A stretch of 42,379 nt of DNA, from the NCBI GenBank assembly GCA_934446455.1, contig CAKSEE010000021.1:1-42379 (forward strand), written 5' to 3'. Every line of letters begins with the position of its first letter. Positions within the stretch are counted from its first letter, which is position 1. The stretch comes from an uncultured Oscillospiraceae bacterium. GTDB lineage: Bacteria > Bacillota > Clostridia > Oscillospirales > Ruminococcaceae. Position numbers and translations under genes: made by a program. Below, piece by piece: positions 25,264 through 33,134 of the stretch. Under the pieces are notes generated by a model, which did not search any database, was not told the DNA's origin, and worked only from the letters and a program-made list of their open reading frames with translations.

Positions 25264-25371
25264 AGTATTTATCCACCTTTCCTAAACTGACATACAGCTT
25301 TAACGCCCATAGGCGCATAACGGGCTTCTCCCTTTCCCGCGTATCAACTGTTTTCCGCGCATTGCTGCGCG

Positions 25372-26292
25372 TTATTTTCCCATGCGGGGGTAAATGCACA
25401 CCCTGCCGTCCTCAAGTTCAACGCGAACCTTGTCGCCTCCCTTAAGTCCAAGCTCCTCCAGATATTCCTTGGGAATCTGCAGGCGCCCTGCCCTGTCAAG
25501 CACGGAAACCTCCTCGTGGGTGGCTTCAGCCTCTGCCTGCTCGGACAGCTCGCCAAAGGAGCGCAGCTGCGCGGCCTTTCTAAGCATCTCGGTCGAGGTC
25601 TTGCCGTCCCTTATGGCGACGACTCTGTCGATCTGCTTCGATAGCTTTGTATCATGAGTAACGATGATTATCGTCACTCCCATGACCCTGTTCAACTCAC
25701 GGAACACGTCAAGAATAAGCTTCGACGTCGCCGTGTCAACCGAACCCGTGGGTTCGTCTGCAAGCAGCAGCTTCGGGTTATTCGCAAGCGCTATTGCTAT
25801 CGCAACGCGCTGTTGCTCACCGCCCGACATCTGGTCGAGCCTGCTGTTTTTACGCGCGGAAAGCCCCACCATGTCCAACAGTTCGCCGGCTCTCTGCTGC
25901 CTTGCGTTAAAGCCCGAAAGGAGCATCGGCATTTCAACGTTCTGCTGTGCGGTGAGGTACGGTATGAGGTTCCGCGCGTTATTCTGCCACACGAACCCGA
26001 CCGTTTTGCGCTTGTATTCTATAAGGTCGGCTTCAGAGAATTTCAGCATATCCTTTCCGTCAATGAAAAGGCTTCCCGCCGAGGGCTTATCAAGCCCGCC
26101 GAGCATATTAAGCAGCGTTGACTTGCCGCTGCCGCTTGCCCCGACTATTCCCATCAGCTCTCCCCGTTCAACCGTGAGGTCCAGCCCTTGCAGCGCCATA
26201 ACCTCTACATCGGAGGATTTGTAGATTTTCACGAGGTTTTCCGCCTGCACCATCACATTCTCGGGCGGGGCGAGCATTACCCTTTTAGGCAT
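25372..26292 (-). CDS. MacB/LolD-type ABC ATPase fused to an AbrB/SpoVT-like C-terminal domain
   Basis: Residues 15-235 form a complete ABC ATPase: Walker A GASGSGKST (51-59), Q-loop at 103, signature MSGGEQ (155-160), Walker B LLLADEP (175-181), D-loop SVD and H-loop VTHD. The sequence style (RVAIA, ADEPTGSVD) is that of MacB, LolD and FtsE-like ATPases, which work with FtsX/MacB permeases, none of which is here. A linker (about 236-262) leads to a roughly 43-residue tail, LDRAGRLQIPKEYLEELGL plus KGGDKVRVELEDGRVCIYP, that matches the AbrB/SpoVT swapped-hairpin pattern. The ATG at 26292 overlaps the previous ATPase gene by eight bases, so a heterodimer is likely. Confidence 0.88.
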   Translation of the reverse strand: MPKRVMLAPPENVMVQAENLVKIYKSSDVEVMALQGLDLTVERGELMGIVGASGSGKSTLLNMLGGLDKPSAGSLFIDGKDMLKFSEADLIEYKRKTVGFVWQNNARNLIPYLTAQQNVEMPMLLSGFNARQQRAGELLDMVGLSARKNSRLDQMSGGEQQRVAIAIALANNPKLLLADEPTGSVDTATSKLILDVFRELNRVMGVTIIIVTHDTKLSKQIDRVVAIRDGKTSTEMLRKAAQLRSFGELSEQAEAEATHEEVSVLDRAGRLQIPKEYLEELGLKGGDKVRVELEDGRVCIYPRMGK

Positions 26293-27004
26293 TGTCAGCC
26301 TCCATATCCTCGTTTATCTTCACATCGCCGATAACGCCGTCCTCAAGCGTGTAAACGATATCAGCGAGTTCCATCATGGACGTATCATGCGTTGTCATGA
26401 CGATTGTCAGGTCATTCTTCCGCACCAGTTCTCTGAAAAGATGCATCACCGCGAATCCCGTCGGGCTGTCAAGCTCGGCTGTCGGTTCGTCGGCGAAAAT
26501 GATCTTCGGCGAGTGTGATATTGCCCTTGCGATCGCAACGCGCTGCTGCTCGCCGCCTGACATCTCACCGGGACGGTGGTTCATGCGCTTTTCAAGCCCG
26601 ACCTCTACAAGACTCTGCCGTGCGCGCTCTACGCGTTCCTTATAGGGCAGCTTTGTCAGCCTCAGCGCAAACTCAACGTTCTCAAACGCCGTCATCGTTG
26701 AGATGAGCGCCACGGACTGGAACACGAAAGACATATCCAGCCGCCGCAGCTTATCGCGCGCGCCGTCTGAAAGCTTGGTGATATCGTTTTCCTGCCCGAG
26801 GAAAAAAACCTCGCCCGATGTCGGTCTGTCGAGCGCACCCAGAATATTTATCAAGGTCGTCTTACCAGAGCCGCTCCTTCCGCGAAGGACCGAGAGTCTG
26901 TTGGGACGTATCTGCATATTTATTCCGCGCAGAGCGTGCACCACGCTCCCGTCGCCTATCTTAAAGTCCATGCAGACGTTTTTTGCTTCAATTATACTTT
27001 CCAT
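26285..27004 (-). CDS. MacB/LolD-type ABC ATPase
   Basis: The 239-residue ATPase subunit has Walker A GRSGSGKTT (42-50), Q-loop FVFQ (93-96), signature MSGGEQQRVAIARA (from 148), Walker B IIFADEP (168-174) and H-loop TTHD. It is the first gene of the ten-gene operon, about 135 bases after the promoter. The ATG at 27004 has GGGGAAG upstream; an ATG at 27043 lacks a ribosome binding site. It overlaps the next ATPase gene by eight bases. The usual FtsX/MacB-type membrane partner is missing, so what it drives is unknown: the CUT1 pairs, the YIP1 protein, or a permease elsewhere. Confidence 0.9.
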   Translation of the reverse strand: MESIIEAKNVCMDFKIGDGSVVHALRGINMQIRPNRLSVLRGRSGSGKTTLINILGALDRPTSGEVFFLGQENDITKLSDGARDKLRRLDMSFVFQSVALISTMTAFENVEFALRLTKLPYKERVERARQSLVEVGLEKRMNHRPGEMSGGEQQRVAIARAISHSPKIIFADEPTAELDSPTGFAVMHLFRELVRKNDLTIVMTTHDTSMMELADIVYTLEDGVIGDVKINEDMEADNA

Positions 27005-27045
27005 CAGCTTCCCCAAGCGTTTTAAGCCCCAGCCGCCGTTCATCG

Positions 27046-27112
27046 GCTGTCACGCGCCGAACCGCTCTGCAATGCGCAAAATTACACCCAGCGCACACAC
27101 TCTGCTGTCACG
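27046..27112. repeat. Direct repeat in the leader of the ten-gene operon
   Basis: GCTGTCACG occurs at 27046-27054 and 27104-27112, between the promoter and the first gene. It could be a regulator site or chance. Confidence 0.3.
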
Positions 27113-27146
27113 AGCGCATAACTTGTCTATCATATACCACGTTATA

Positions 27147-27175
27147 ATTATAGCAAATTTACACGTCAATGTCAA
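27147..27175 (-). promoter_or_regulatory. Consensus promoter of the ten-gene operon
   Basis: On the minus strand TTGACA (27170-27175), a 17-base spacer and TATAAT (27147-27152) preceded by TGC match the vegetative consensus at every position. No other comparably good promoter is seen between the ten genes, which are spaced from overlapping to about 110 bases. Confidence 0.9.
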
Positions 27176-27220
27176 TAAGATTTAATTTTTTTATGCACTT
27201 TATCTAAATGCAGCGAGCTC

Positions 27221-27257
27221 AAAAAAAATACCACATTATCTTCGGGATAATATGGTA
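27221..27257 (-). terminator. Rho-independent terminator upstream of the operon promoter
   Basis: TACCACATTATC (27229-27240) pairs with GATAATATGGTA (27246-27257), with one G-U pair in the minus-strand RNA, followed on the minus strand by eight T's (27221-27228). It insulates the operon promoter from transcripts arriving from the cohesin gene, or ends a small RNA. The stretch 27258-27470 is AT-rich with no gene. Confidence 0.75.
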
Positions 27258-27473
27258 ATTCTATATATAGTGCTTATTTGACGATTTTCGCCGTCATCCT
27301 CTATATCTTGTGCCACTCTGCGAACATAGCATAAGACTTATTAGTTATTTAGCCATGTTTACTTAATTTAATCTTTATTTCGTCATTTTTAACGAAATTT
27401 TCTCGGCATTTTTAGTCATATACGCTAAAGTGCTGAGCATATACAACAAATTGTGTCTGCGCAGATTGTACAC

Positions 27474-27506
27474 AACAACAAAGCCGCCCCGAAAACCGAG
27501 GCGGCT
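27474..27506 (-). terminator. Terminator of the cohesin gene
   Basis: AGCCGCC (27482-27488) pairs with GGCGGCT (27500-27506). On the minus strand the stem is followed by TTGTTGTTG. Confidence 0.75.
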
Positions 27507-27558
27507 CGTCTTATTCAGCTAATGCCAAAATGAAGATCGCAATCAGATTAAATCTGAA

Positions 27559-28191
27559 TTACTTTCTCTTCTTAGCAGCTACTACAGCAGCGCCAGCTAC
27601 GAGAGCAGGAACAACTGCGAGTGCGATACCGGTCGGAGGAACATCAGTCTTGGTCTCGGTCTCGGTCTCGGTAGAGGTTTCGGGCTGGAGAGTGGTTACA
27701 ACAGTTTCAACACTGGAGTCAGAGCTGGTCTCAGTCTCTGTGCTGGTGTCGGGAACATCGGTGCTCTCGCCGTCAACAACGGTCAGAGTAACAGCGTCAG
27801 CGTCAACACCATCGGTGTAGCCTGCAGAAGGAACGAGTGCTACGGAAACTTCCTCGCCGGCAGCAGCCTCAACGTCGAATACGAGGGTCAGAAGAGCCTC
27901 GCCATTAGCGGGAGCGCCGGTAGCGCTGATCCAACCGAAGTGCATCTCAGCCTCGTTGAATATAGGCATACCAGCAGTGGTAGTGGTGTATTCAGCAAGC
28001 TTGAGGTTCTCGGAAGCCTTGATCGTTACGTCAACGATATCAGCGGTGTAATCAGTAGCAACAACTTCAACTACGAGCTGATCGCCAGCTACAGCAGTGT
28101 CAGATACAACAGGTGCAAGTGCAGCAGATGCAGCAACAGCTGTCAGGGACAGAACTGCAGCAGCAGTGCCAAGAGATAAAATCTTCTTCAT
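27559..28191 (-). CDS. Cohesin-like surface protein with C-terminal sorting-type anchor
   Basis: The 210-residue protein has a signal peptide (KKILSLGTAAAVLSLTAVAASA), one domain of about 115 residues, a Ser/Thr/Glu-rich linker of about 50 residues, and a tail VPPTG, then a hydrophobic stretch, then AAKKRK. The domain resembles cohesins: AGDQLVVEVVATDY near its start, a strand ending in the ENLKL pattern, HFGWIS, then ALLTLVFDVEAAAGEEVSVAL near the end. Cohesins bind dockerins, and a dockerin protein is encoded directly upstream. The tail has the layout of a sortase signal but with PPTG instead of LPxTG. The ATG at 28191 follows GGAGG by eight bases. Confidence 0.78.
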   Translation of the reverse strand: MKKILSLGTAAAVLSLTAVAASAALAPVVSDTAVAGDQLVVEVVATDYTADIVDVTIKASENLKLAEYTTTTAGMPIFNEAEMHFGWISATGAPANGEALLTLVFDVEAAAGEEVSVALVPSAGYTDGVDADAVTLTVVDGESTDVPDTSTETETSSDSSVETVVTTLQPETSTETETETKTDVPPTGIALAVVPALVAGAAVVAAKKRK

Positions 28192-28229
28192 ATACTTTTC
28201 CTCCATGATTTTTTCTTTTATTGATTATT

Positions 28230-28258
28230 CCCGTCGCGGGGCTTTCGCCCCGCTCGGG
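28230..28258 (-). other. GC-rich hairpin between dockerin and cohesin genes
   Basis: GCGGGGC (28236-28242) and GCCCCGC (28247-28253) form a tight stem with a TTTC loop, flanked by a second CCCG/CGGG pairing. On the minus strand no T run follows, so it looks more like an intercistronic or partial-stop hairpin than a full terminator. Confidence 0.55.
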
Positions 28259-28290
28259 GAGATATCAACTTAGATTAGGAATTCGGTCAA

Positions 28291-30861
28291 TTAAACCTTG
28301 AATGCAGCCTTCAGGATTGCGGAAGCGTCTGCGATGTCGCCCTTGCCGCCAACGGTATCGTAGTCAGCGAGGGATACGTCGAACTCAGTGCCCTCAGGAA
28401 GAACGTTGAATGCGTACTTCAGAACGAGGGAAGCATCTGCAATGTCCACCTTGCCGTCGTGGTTTACGTCACCTACAGCGAACTTAACCTCGGTCTGAGC
28501 CTTTACAGCTGCGAGGAGTGCCTCGTAAGCAGTGGTAAGAGCTGCGTGAGATGCGGAAGCTGCGTTAGCAGAGGACTTGGGCATCTTAACCTTGGTGCCG
28601 TCGAGAAGCTCGATGGAGTCGTACTCGTTGTCGCCAAGAGTGTATACACGGTTGAAGCCCTGGAAGTAACGATCGGTGGTGTAAGCGTCGTTGTCGAGCT
28701 CAACATCAGCGTTGCTAGCATCCTTGTCGATGGGCTTAACTACGGACAGAGCGTAAGCGGTGTCCTCAAGAGCCTTGGTAAGAGCTGCCTCAGGCTTGAG
28801 GTCGTTGCTGTCGATCATATCGGAAACTTCCTCGATCTTGTCGTAGATCTCGCCAAAGCTGTACTTGAACGCGTTGTAGTCGTTCATTACGCTGTTGTAG
28901 TAGCCCTCGAGGGTCTCATAAACCTGAGTAGCAACGAGGTCGCCCTTGATCTTCTTGCCGTCAACATAAGCAGAAGTTACGTTGTCCTTGTAGGTCTTGA
29001 TCTTGTTAGCAGCCTTTACCCAGTCCTGAGCTTCCTGACGTGCCTCAACAAGCTTGTTGTGAGATACGGAGAAGAGCGCAGCGTCACCGGTGAGGTCAGC
29101 CAGCTCGTAGCACTTGTCGATAAGGGAAACGATCTCAGCCTTGGTGTGAGTACCGTAAGCTGCGTCGTACTTATCGCTCAGAGCGTACTTGAGGTATCTG
29201 TATACGAGAGCCCACTCAGAGGAAGAACCCTTTGCAGAGTTAGCAGAGATGGAGTCGGTCGTATCGATATCGTAGATGTCGCTGGTCTTGATGTCGTCCT
29301 TGTTGCCTGCGATGTAGGTCTCAGCAAGCTCCATAGCGGTTGCAAGGTCAGCGTAAGTATCGATTGCAACACCGGTCTTGGAAGTGGTAGGAACATAAGA
29401 ACCGTTCATGGTCTGGGAAGCGCCTGCGATGGAGCCCCACTGACCAATCTGCGGGCAATCCTTGTAAGGAAGCGAAGCAAGGTCGCCATCGATTACGTTG
29501 TTGAGGCCGTGGTTATCGGTGTCACCGGTAAGCATGGTGGAGTCAACGGGGATGTAATCAGTCAGGTCAACAGTTGCGCCCTTGGATACGAGCTTGTACT
29601 TGCCGGTAGCAGGCTTGGAATCGGTTACGGGGTCGCCTGTCCAGTACTTGCCATCCTTATCGAGCGGAATGTAGTAAGCCTTACCAGCCTTGTTGGTCTT
29701 TACGGAAATCTCAGCAGCGATGAGCTTGGTTGCAGAAGCAGTCCATGTACCGCCGTTGGGGTTTACGCTGTAGTTGGCAGAATCGAGGAAGAATGCGTCA
29801 GCAGTAGCAACTGCGCCCTCTACATACTCGAAGCTGTAGCTGTTGATGGGCTGCTTAACATTCAGACCGGAAGCGCCTACGCACTTAACAACAGCGTCGT
29901 ACAGATCGGTAGCGGAAGTCTTGTTGTAGTTGTAAACAAGTCTGCCGTGGTACTGATCGAGAAGCTTCTGAACAGTAGCCTTGGAAGCTCTGGAGCTGTC
30001 GTCAGCGGAGAAGCCGTTGAGAACAACAGTAGCCTCTACGCAAGCGTTGTAAGCGTCAACGAGGTTGCTCTGAGTGGTCTTGTTGAGAGCCTTGATCTCA
30101 TCGAGCTCCTTGTAAGCTGCGTTGATGTCATCGTTGAGGGAAGCAACGTGCTCATAGAGCGTGCCCCAAGCAACGGTCTGACCCTGGTAGCCCCAGTATG
30201 CCCAGTTGGTGTCAACGGTACCAACTCTCCAGGACTCGTAAGCGAACTCCTTCTTAAGAGCTGCCTCGTAAGCCTTCAGAGCGGTTCTGAACATTGCCTT
30301 TGTTACGGAAGCGAGCGGAGAAAGGTTCTTCTTCGCAGAGTCGAGAGCCTCGTAAGCGTCGGTGATGATTCTGGAATCAGCAGAAGTCAGAACGCTCTCA
30401 GCCTCGTCGTAAGCGGTAGCAAAGTTGTCGAAAGACTCAGCGGTGTAGATGAGGTCGCCGAGCTCTTCGTTGTTGATGTTGTTGCTCTCGTAGATCTTCT
30501 TACCGGAATCGATAAGGGTCTTGAGCTGCTCAGCAGAGTAGATAGCGAGCTTGTTCTTTACTGCTGCAACCATAGCGTAAGCTGCGGTGTAGTCAGTGTT
30601 GGTGGAGTCATCGTTATCGAGAACATTGTCTGCGAAATCGAGGGCTGCCTGCATCTCCTCGCCGGAGATGGAGCCGTAGTCGTTCAGCTCGTTGTTTCTG
30701 AAGCTGTCGAGTTCCTTAAGATATGCCTCAAGGTCAGCCTTGGTCTTAACGTTCTTGGTTGCGGAAGCGGTTGCAACGTCATCTGCACTAGCAACGACTG
30801 CAACAGAGCCAATTGCCATTACAGAAGCCATAGCAGATGCAAGAATTCTTCTTCTTAACAT
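28291..30861 (-). CDS. Large secreted helical protein with C-terminal dockerin
   Basis: The 856-residue protein begins with a signal peptide (LRRRILASAMASVMAIGSVAVV, of which the first half is basic) and ends with a type I dockerin. The body is rich in helical FIVAR-like modules (for example YDEAESVLTSADSRIITDAY) with a possible beta insert around the middle. The dockerin has a canonical first calcium loop (GDVNHDGKVDIADASLVLKY) and a divergent second one with an insertion (ADYDTVGGKGDIADASAILK). No glycoside hydrolase motif is seen, so it is probably an adhesion or binding protein docked onto a cohesin. The ATG at 30861 follows AGGAGG by six bases. Codon use is strongly biased, as in highly expressed genes. 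Confidence 0.88.
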   Translation of the reverse strand: MLRRRILASAMASVMAIGSVAVVASADDVATASATKNVKTKADLEAYLKELDSFRNNELNDYGSISGEEMQAALDFADNVLDNDDSTNTDYTAAYAMVAAVKNKLAIYSAEQLKTLIDSGKKIYESNNINNEELGDLIYTAESFDNFATAYDEAESVLTSADSRIITDAYEALDSAKKNLSPLASVTKAMFRTALKAYEAALKKEFAYESWRVGTVDTNWAYWGYQGQTVAWGTLYEHVASLNDDINAAYKELDEIKALNKTTQSNLVDAYNACVEATVVLNGFSADDSSRASKATVQKLLDQYHGRLVYNYNKTSATDLYDAVVKCVGASGLNVKQPINSYSFEYVEGAVATADAFFLDSANYSVNPNGGTWTASATKLIAAEISVKTNKAGKAYYIPLDKDGKYWTGDPVTDSKPATGKYKLVSKGATVDLTDYIPVDSTMLTGDTDNHGLNNVIDGDLASLPYKDCPQIGQWGSIAGASQTMNGSYVPTTSKTGVAIDTYADLATAMELAETYIAGNKDDIKTSDIYDIDTTDSISANSAKGSSSEWALVYRYLKYALSDKYDAAYGTHTKAEIVSLIDKCYELADLTGDAALFSVSHNKLVEARQEAQDWVKAANKIKTYKDNVTSAYVDGKKIKGDLVATQVYETLEGYYNSVMNDYNAFKYSFGEIYDKIEEVSDMIDSNDLKPEAALTKALEDTAYALSVVKPIDKDASNADVELDNDAYTTDRYFQGFNRVYTLGDNEYDSIELLDGTKVKMPKSSANAASASHAALTTAYEALLAAVKAQTEVKFAVGDVNHDGKVDIADASLVLKYAFNVLPEGTEFDVSLADYDTVGGKGDIADASAILKAAFKV

Positions 30862-30885
30862 AATAGTCCTCCTAAATTTGGTTTT

Positions 30886-30894
30886 TTTATAACA
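30886..30894 (-). promoter_or_regulatory. Extended -10 promoter of the dockerin gene
   Basis: On the minus strand TGTTATAAA is an extended -10 about 25 bases before the start, leaving a short leader. There is no clear -35. The 250 bases upstream hold no gene. Confidence 0.45.
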
Positions 30895-31061
30895 TCTCTG
30901 AGTTATCGGGCACTCGGATGTGATAAACGGTTTTCTTCCGTTCACTCGGGTAGTCAGCCGGCAAAAACAAAAAGTTTCACGTTCTTCAAAAATTTTTTCA
31001 GAAACGTCAAAATCTCATTTTTCCGTCTGCATAACCGTAGTCAACGTGCATTTGCGGAAAG

Positions 31062-31097
31062 TTTCACCCGCGGGGAAAATTTTTTCTGCGGGTGAAA
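31062..31097 (-). terminator. Terminator after the two paralogous surface proteins
   Basis: TTTCACCCGC (31062-31071) pairs perfectly with GCGGGTGAAA (31088-31097) around an AT-rich loop. It lies 21 bases after the stop at 31118. Confidence 0.65.
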
Positions 31098-31117
31098 ACC
31101 GCGTCCCATTCTGGGAA

Positions 31118-31912
31118 TTACTTTCTCTTTCTGGAAAGAGCAACCGCGCCTGCAGCAACAACTGCTACGCCTGCAACAGCAGCGATGCCCTCGATACCGG
31201 TGTCGGGCGAGCCCTTGTCGGGAGTCGTGGTCGTGGTGTTGTCAGCAGCCTCAGCGGTATCAGCAGCGGGCTCGTCAACAACAGGGGTATCAGCAGCAGC
31301 GTCAGCTACGTTGTAGGTGATGTTGCCGTTAGCGTCGTAGGAAAGAAGCAGGTTGCCGTCAGCGTCCTTGACATTCATGCCGAGAACGGTGATGTCGGTC
31401 ATGCCGCTGCTCCACTCCTGGAACGCTATCTGAACCAGAGAGTAGTCGTCAACAACGTTGTTGGTGTCGTCAACGTTCATTGTAACGGTGTACTGAAGGT
31501 CGCCGGTCTTTACAGTCTGGCAAGCCTTGTCCTCTGCGAGGGTAGCAAGCTCGAGGTCCTCGTCAACAACGCCCCAGAACTCCTTGCCTACCCAGTTGTG
31601 GGAGGAATCGGAAGCGCTCTTGTTGGAGAGAACGATAGCGCCGCCAACTTCGCCTTCCCACCACTCAGGCTCTGCGGGAGTGAAGGTAACCTCAACGGAA
31701 GCTATCTTACGGCAGTCGAAACCGCAGTCGTAAACGTCCTTCTCGCCGGAGTCGAAAGTGCCGTCGGAGAAAACGACGGGCATCCAGGAGCCTGTGCCGC
31801 TCTTGAAGATACCGGTAGAGGGAACCTCAGTCAGGGTAGCGCTTGCGGATACGGCAACGGTAGCGCAAACTGCAGCAGCTGCTGCAACGGAAAGAAGCTT
31901 TGAAATCTTCAT
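31118..31912 (-). CDS. SPDTG-tailed surface protein, paralogue 2
   Basis: The 264-residue secreted protein has a signal peptide (KISKLLSVAAAAAVCATVAV), a beta-rich domain of about 170 residues with many aromatic residues (PEWWEGEVGGAIVLSNKS, HNWVGKEFWGVVDEDLEL, VQIAFQEWSSGM), a Thr/Asp/Pro linker, and SPDTG followed by a hydrophobic segment and SRKRK. The tail is sortase-signal-like with S replacing the usual L. The domain may bind carbohydrate, by its aromatic richness; I do not recognise the family. The neighbour at 31949 is a clear paralogue 36 bases upstream in the same transcript. The ATG at 31912 follows GGAGG by eight bases. Confidence 0.8.
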   Translation of the reverse strand: MKISKLLSVAAAAAVCATVAVSASATLTEVPSTGIFKSGTGSWMPVVFSDGTFDSGEKDVYDCGFDCRKIASVEVTFTPAEPEWWEGEVGGAIVLSNKSASDSSHNWVGKEFWGVVDEDLELATLAEDKACQTVKTGDLQYTVTMNVDDTNNVVDDYSLVQIAFQEWSSGMTDITVLGMNVKDADGNLLLSYDANGNITYNVADAAADTPVVDEPAADTAEAADNTTTTTPDKGSPDTGIEGIAAVAGVAVVAAGAVALSRKRK

Positions 31913-31948
31913 GAAATAATCCTCCAAATGTATTTATGTCGTGAGAAA

Positions 31949-32734
31949 TTACTTTCTCTTTCTGGTAAGAACTACAGCGCCTGCCGCTACTGCTGCAAGG
32001 CCTGCAACTGCTGCGATGCCCTCAACGCCCGTATCGGGAGAGCCCTTGTCGGGAGTGGTGGTCGCAGCTACGTCTGTGCCGGTGGTGTCAGCGGGAGTAG
32101 TGTCAGCGGGAGTGGTGGTGGTGTCAGCAGCGCCAACAAGGTTGCCCTCGCCGTCGAACATAGCCATGGTGTTGCCGGACTTGTCGATAAGCTCGAGAGA
32201 ATCAACAGCGATCGTGGACATATCGCTGCCCCACTCCTGGAGAGCTATCTGAGCGTAGCCGTCAGCGGAATCAAGGATCTCGCTGTAGATGCAGTTGGTG
32301 TCGTCAACGTTAGCGGTGAGCTTGTAGGTGTAGTCGCCTACCTTAACTGCCTGAACAGCAGCAGCGGTGTCAACGGTGTTGAGCTCGAGGTCAGCGTCGT
32401 CAACGCCCCACCAGTTTGCAGAAATCCAGTTGTGGTCAGCGGGGGTTACGGAAGTAGGACCGCAGGAAAGAACGATGCCGCCGCCGGTGTTGCCCTCGAA
32501 CCACTCAGGCTCAGCAGCTCTGATGGTGAATACTACCTGACCGATGTTAGCAACGTCAAGACCAAGGTCGATACCCTCGGACGGGCAGAATACCTTTACC
32601 ATCCACATACCGGTGCCAGCAGAAAGGTTGCTTGCGGTGGTGGTGGGTACTACCAGCTCTGCGCTTGCGGAGCAAGCCATTACGGCAGCAGCGGATACAG
32701 CAGCCGCAGCAGAAAGAATCTTTGCGAGTTTCAT
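31949..32734 (-). CDS. SPDTG-tailed surface protein, paralogue 1
   Basis: The 261-residue secreted protein has a signal peptide (KLAKILSAAAAVSAAAVMAC), a beta-rich aromatic domain (PEWFEGNTGGGIVLSCG, DHNWISANWWGVDDADLEL, YAQIALQEWGSDM), a Thr/Ala/Asp-rich linker and the tail SPDTG-VEGIAAVAG, hydrophobic, TRKRK. Domain order and motifs match the following gene throughout, which indicates tandem duplication. The ATG at 32734 follows AAGGAGG; a longer frame to 32821 lacks a ribosome binding site. It has its own strong promoter. Function is probably surface binding of glycans or of other surface proteins; the specific ligand is unknown. Confidence 0.8.
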   Translation of the reverse strand: MKLAKILSAAAAVSAAAVMACSASAELVVPTTTASNLSAGTGMWMVKVFCPSEGIDLGLDVANIGQVVFTIRAAEPEWFEGNTGGGIVLSCGPTSVTPADHNWISANWWGVDDADLELNTVDTAAAVQAVKVGDYTYKLTANVDDTNCIYSEILDSADGYAQIALQEWGSDMSTIAVDSLELIDKSGNTMAMFDGEGNLVGAADTTTTPADTTPADTTGTDVAATTTPDKGSPDTGVEGIAAVAGLAAVAAGAVVLTRKRK

Positions 32735-32838
32735 AATAAAAATCCTCCTTATAAATTTTCCCCGCGCGCGTCTGCGCAGGTAAAAATTCCCTTTTGCAAA
32801 GATAGCATACCATACAGACATAGCTACCCTTGTATAAC

Positions 32839-32868
32839 ACTATAACATTTTTGCACGCTTTAAGTCAA
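32839..32868 (-). promoter_or_regulatory. Promoter of the two SPDTG surface proteins
   Basis: On the minus strand TTGACT (32863-32868), an 18-base spacer and TATAGT (32839-32844) with extended TGT lie about 100 bases before the first start. Confidence 0.75.
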
Positions 32869-33134
32869 TGTGCAATTTGTATAAATCTTTGAGGATTTTT
32901 TATTCAAATTAAACACGTCCGCCGAGCTCTCCATTTTTTACCCTTGCGAGGCTTGTATTCGTGCGGTTTTAAGGCTTTTAAGCAAATTAACTCACAGTTA
33001 TTATTCCCGCAAAACCTCAGCAAAAATACTTATGAAAAAGCTAAAAAATAATGGCTGCGGCAGTCCGGCAACTTTCCTGCGACAAAATTCCGGCATAATT
33101 TTTGTGCAAAACAAACAAAATACACCACAGGGGC
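32869..33134. other. AT-rich spacer between divergent promoters
   Basis: I see no gene or clear RNA in this stretch. It lies between the promoter of the surface proteins (minus) and that of the tRNA (plus). Confidence 0.4.

Noticed and set aside
25372..27004. The two ATPases as a LolCDE or MacAB system
   Set aside because: No FtsX/MacB-type permease, no membrane fusion protein, and no outer membrane genes in the window.
28459..30858. 799-codon plus-strand frame opposite the dockerin gene
   Set aside because: It is a mirror of the strongly biased codon use of the real minus-strand gene. It has no ribosome binding site or domain, and the minus strand has a signal peptide and dockerin.
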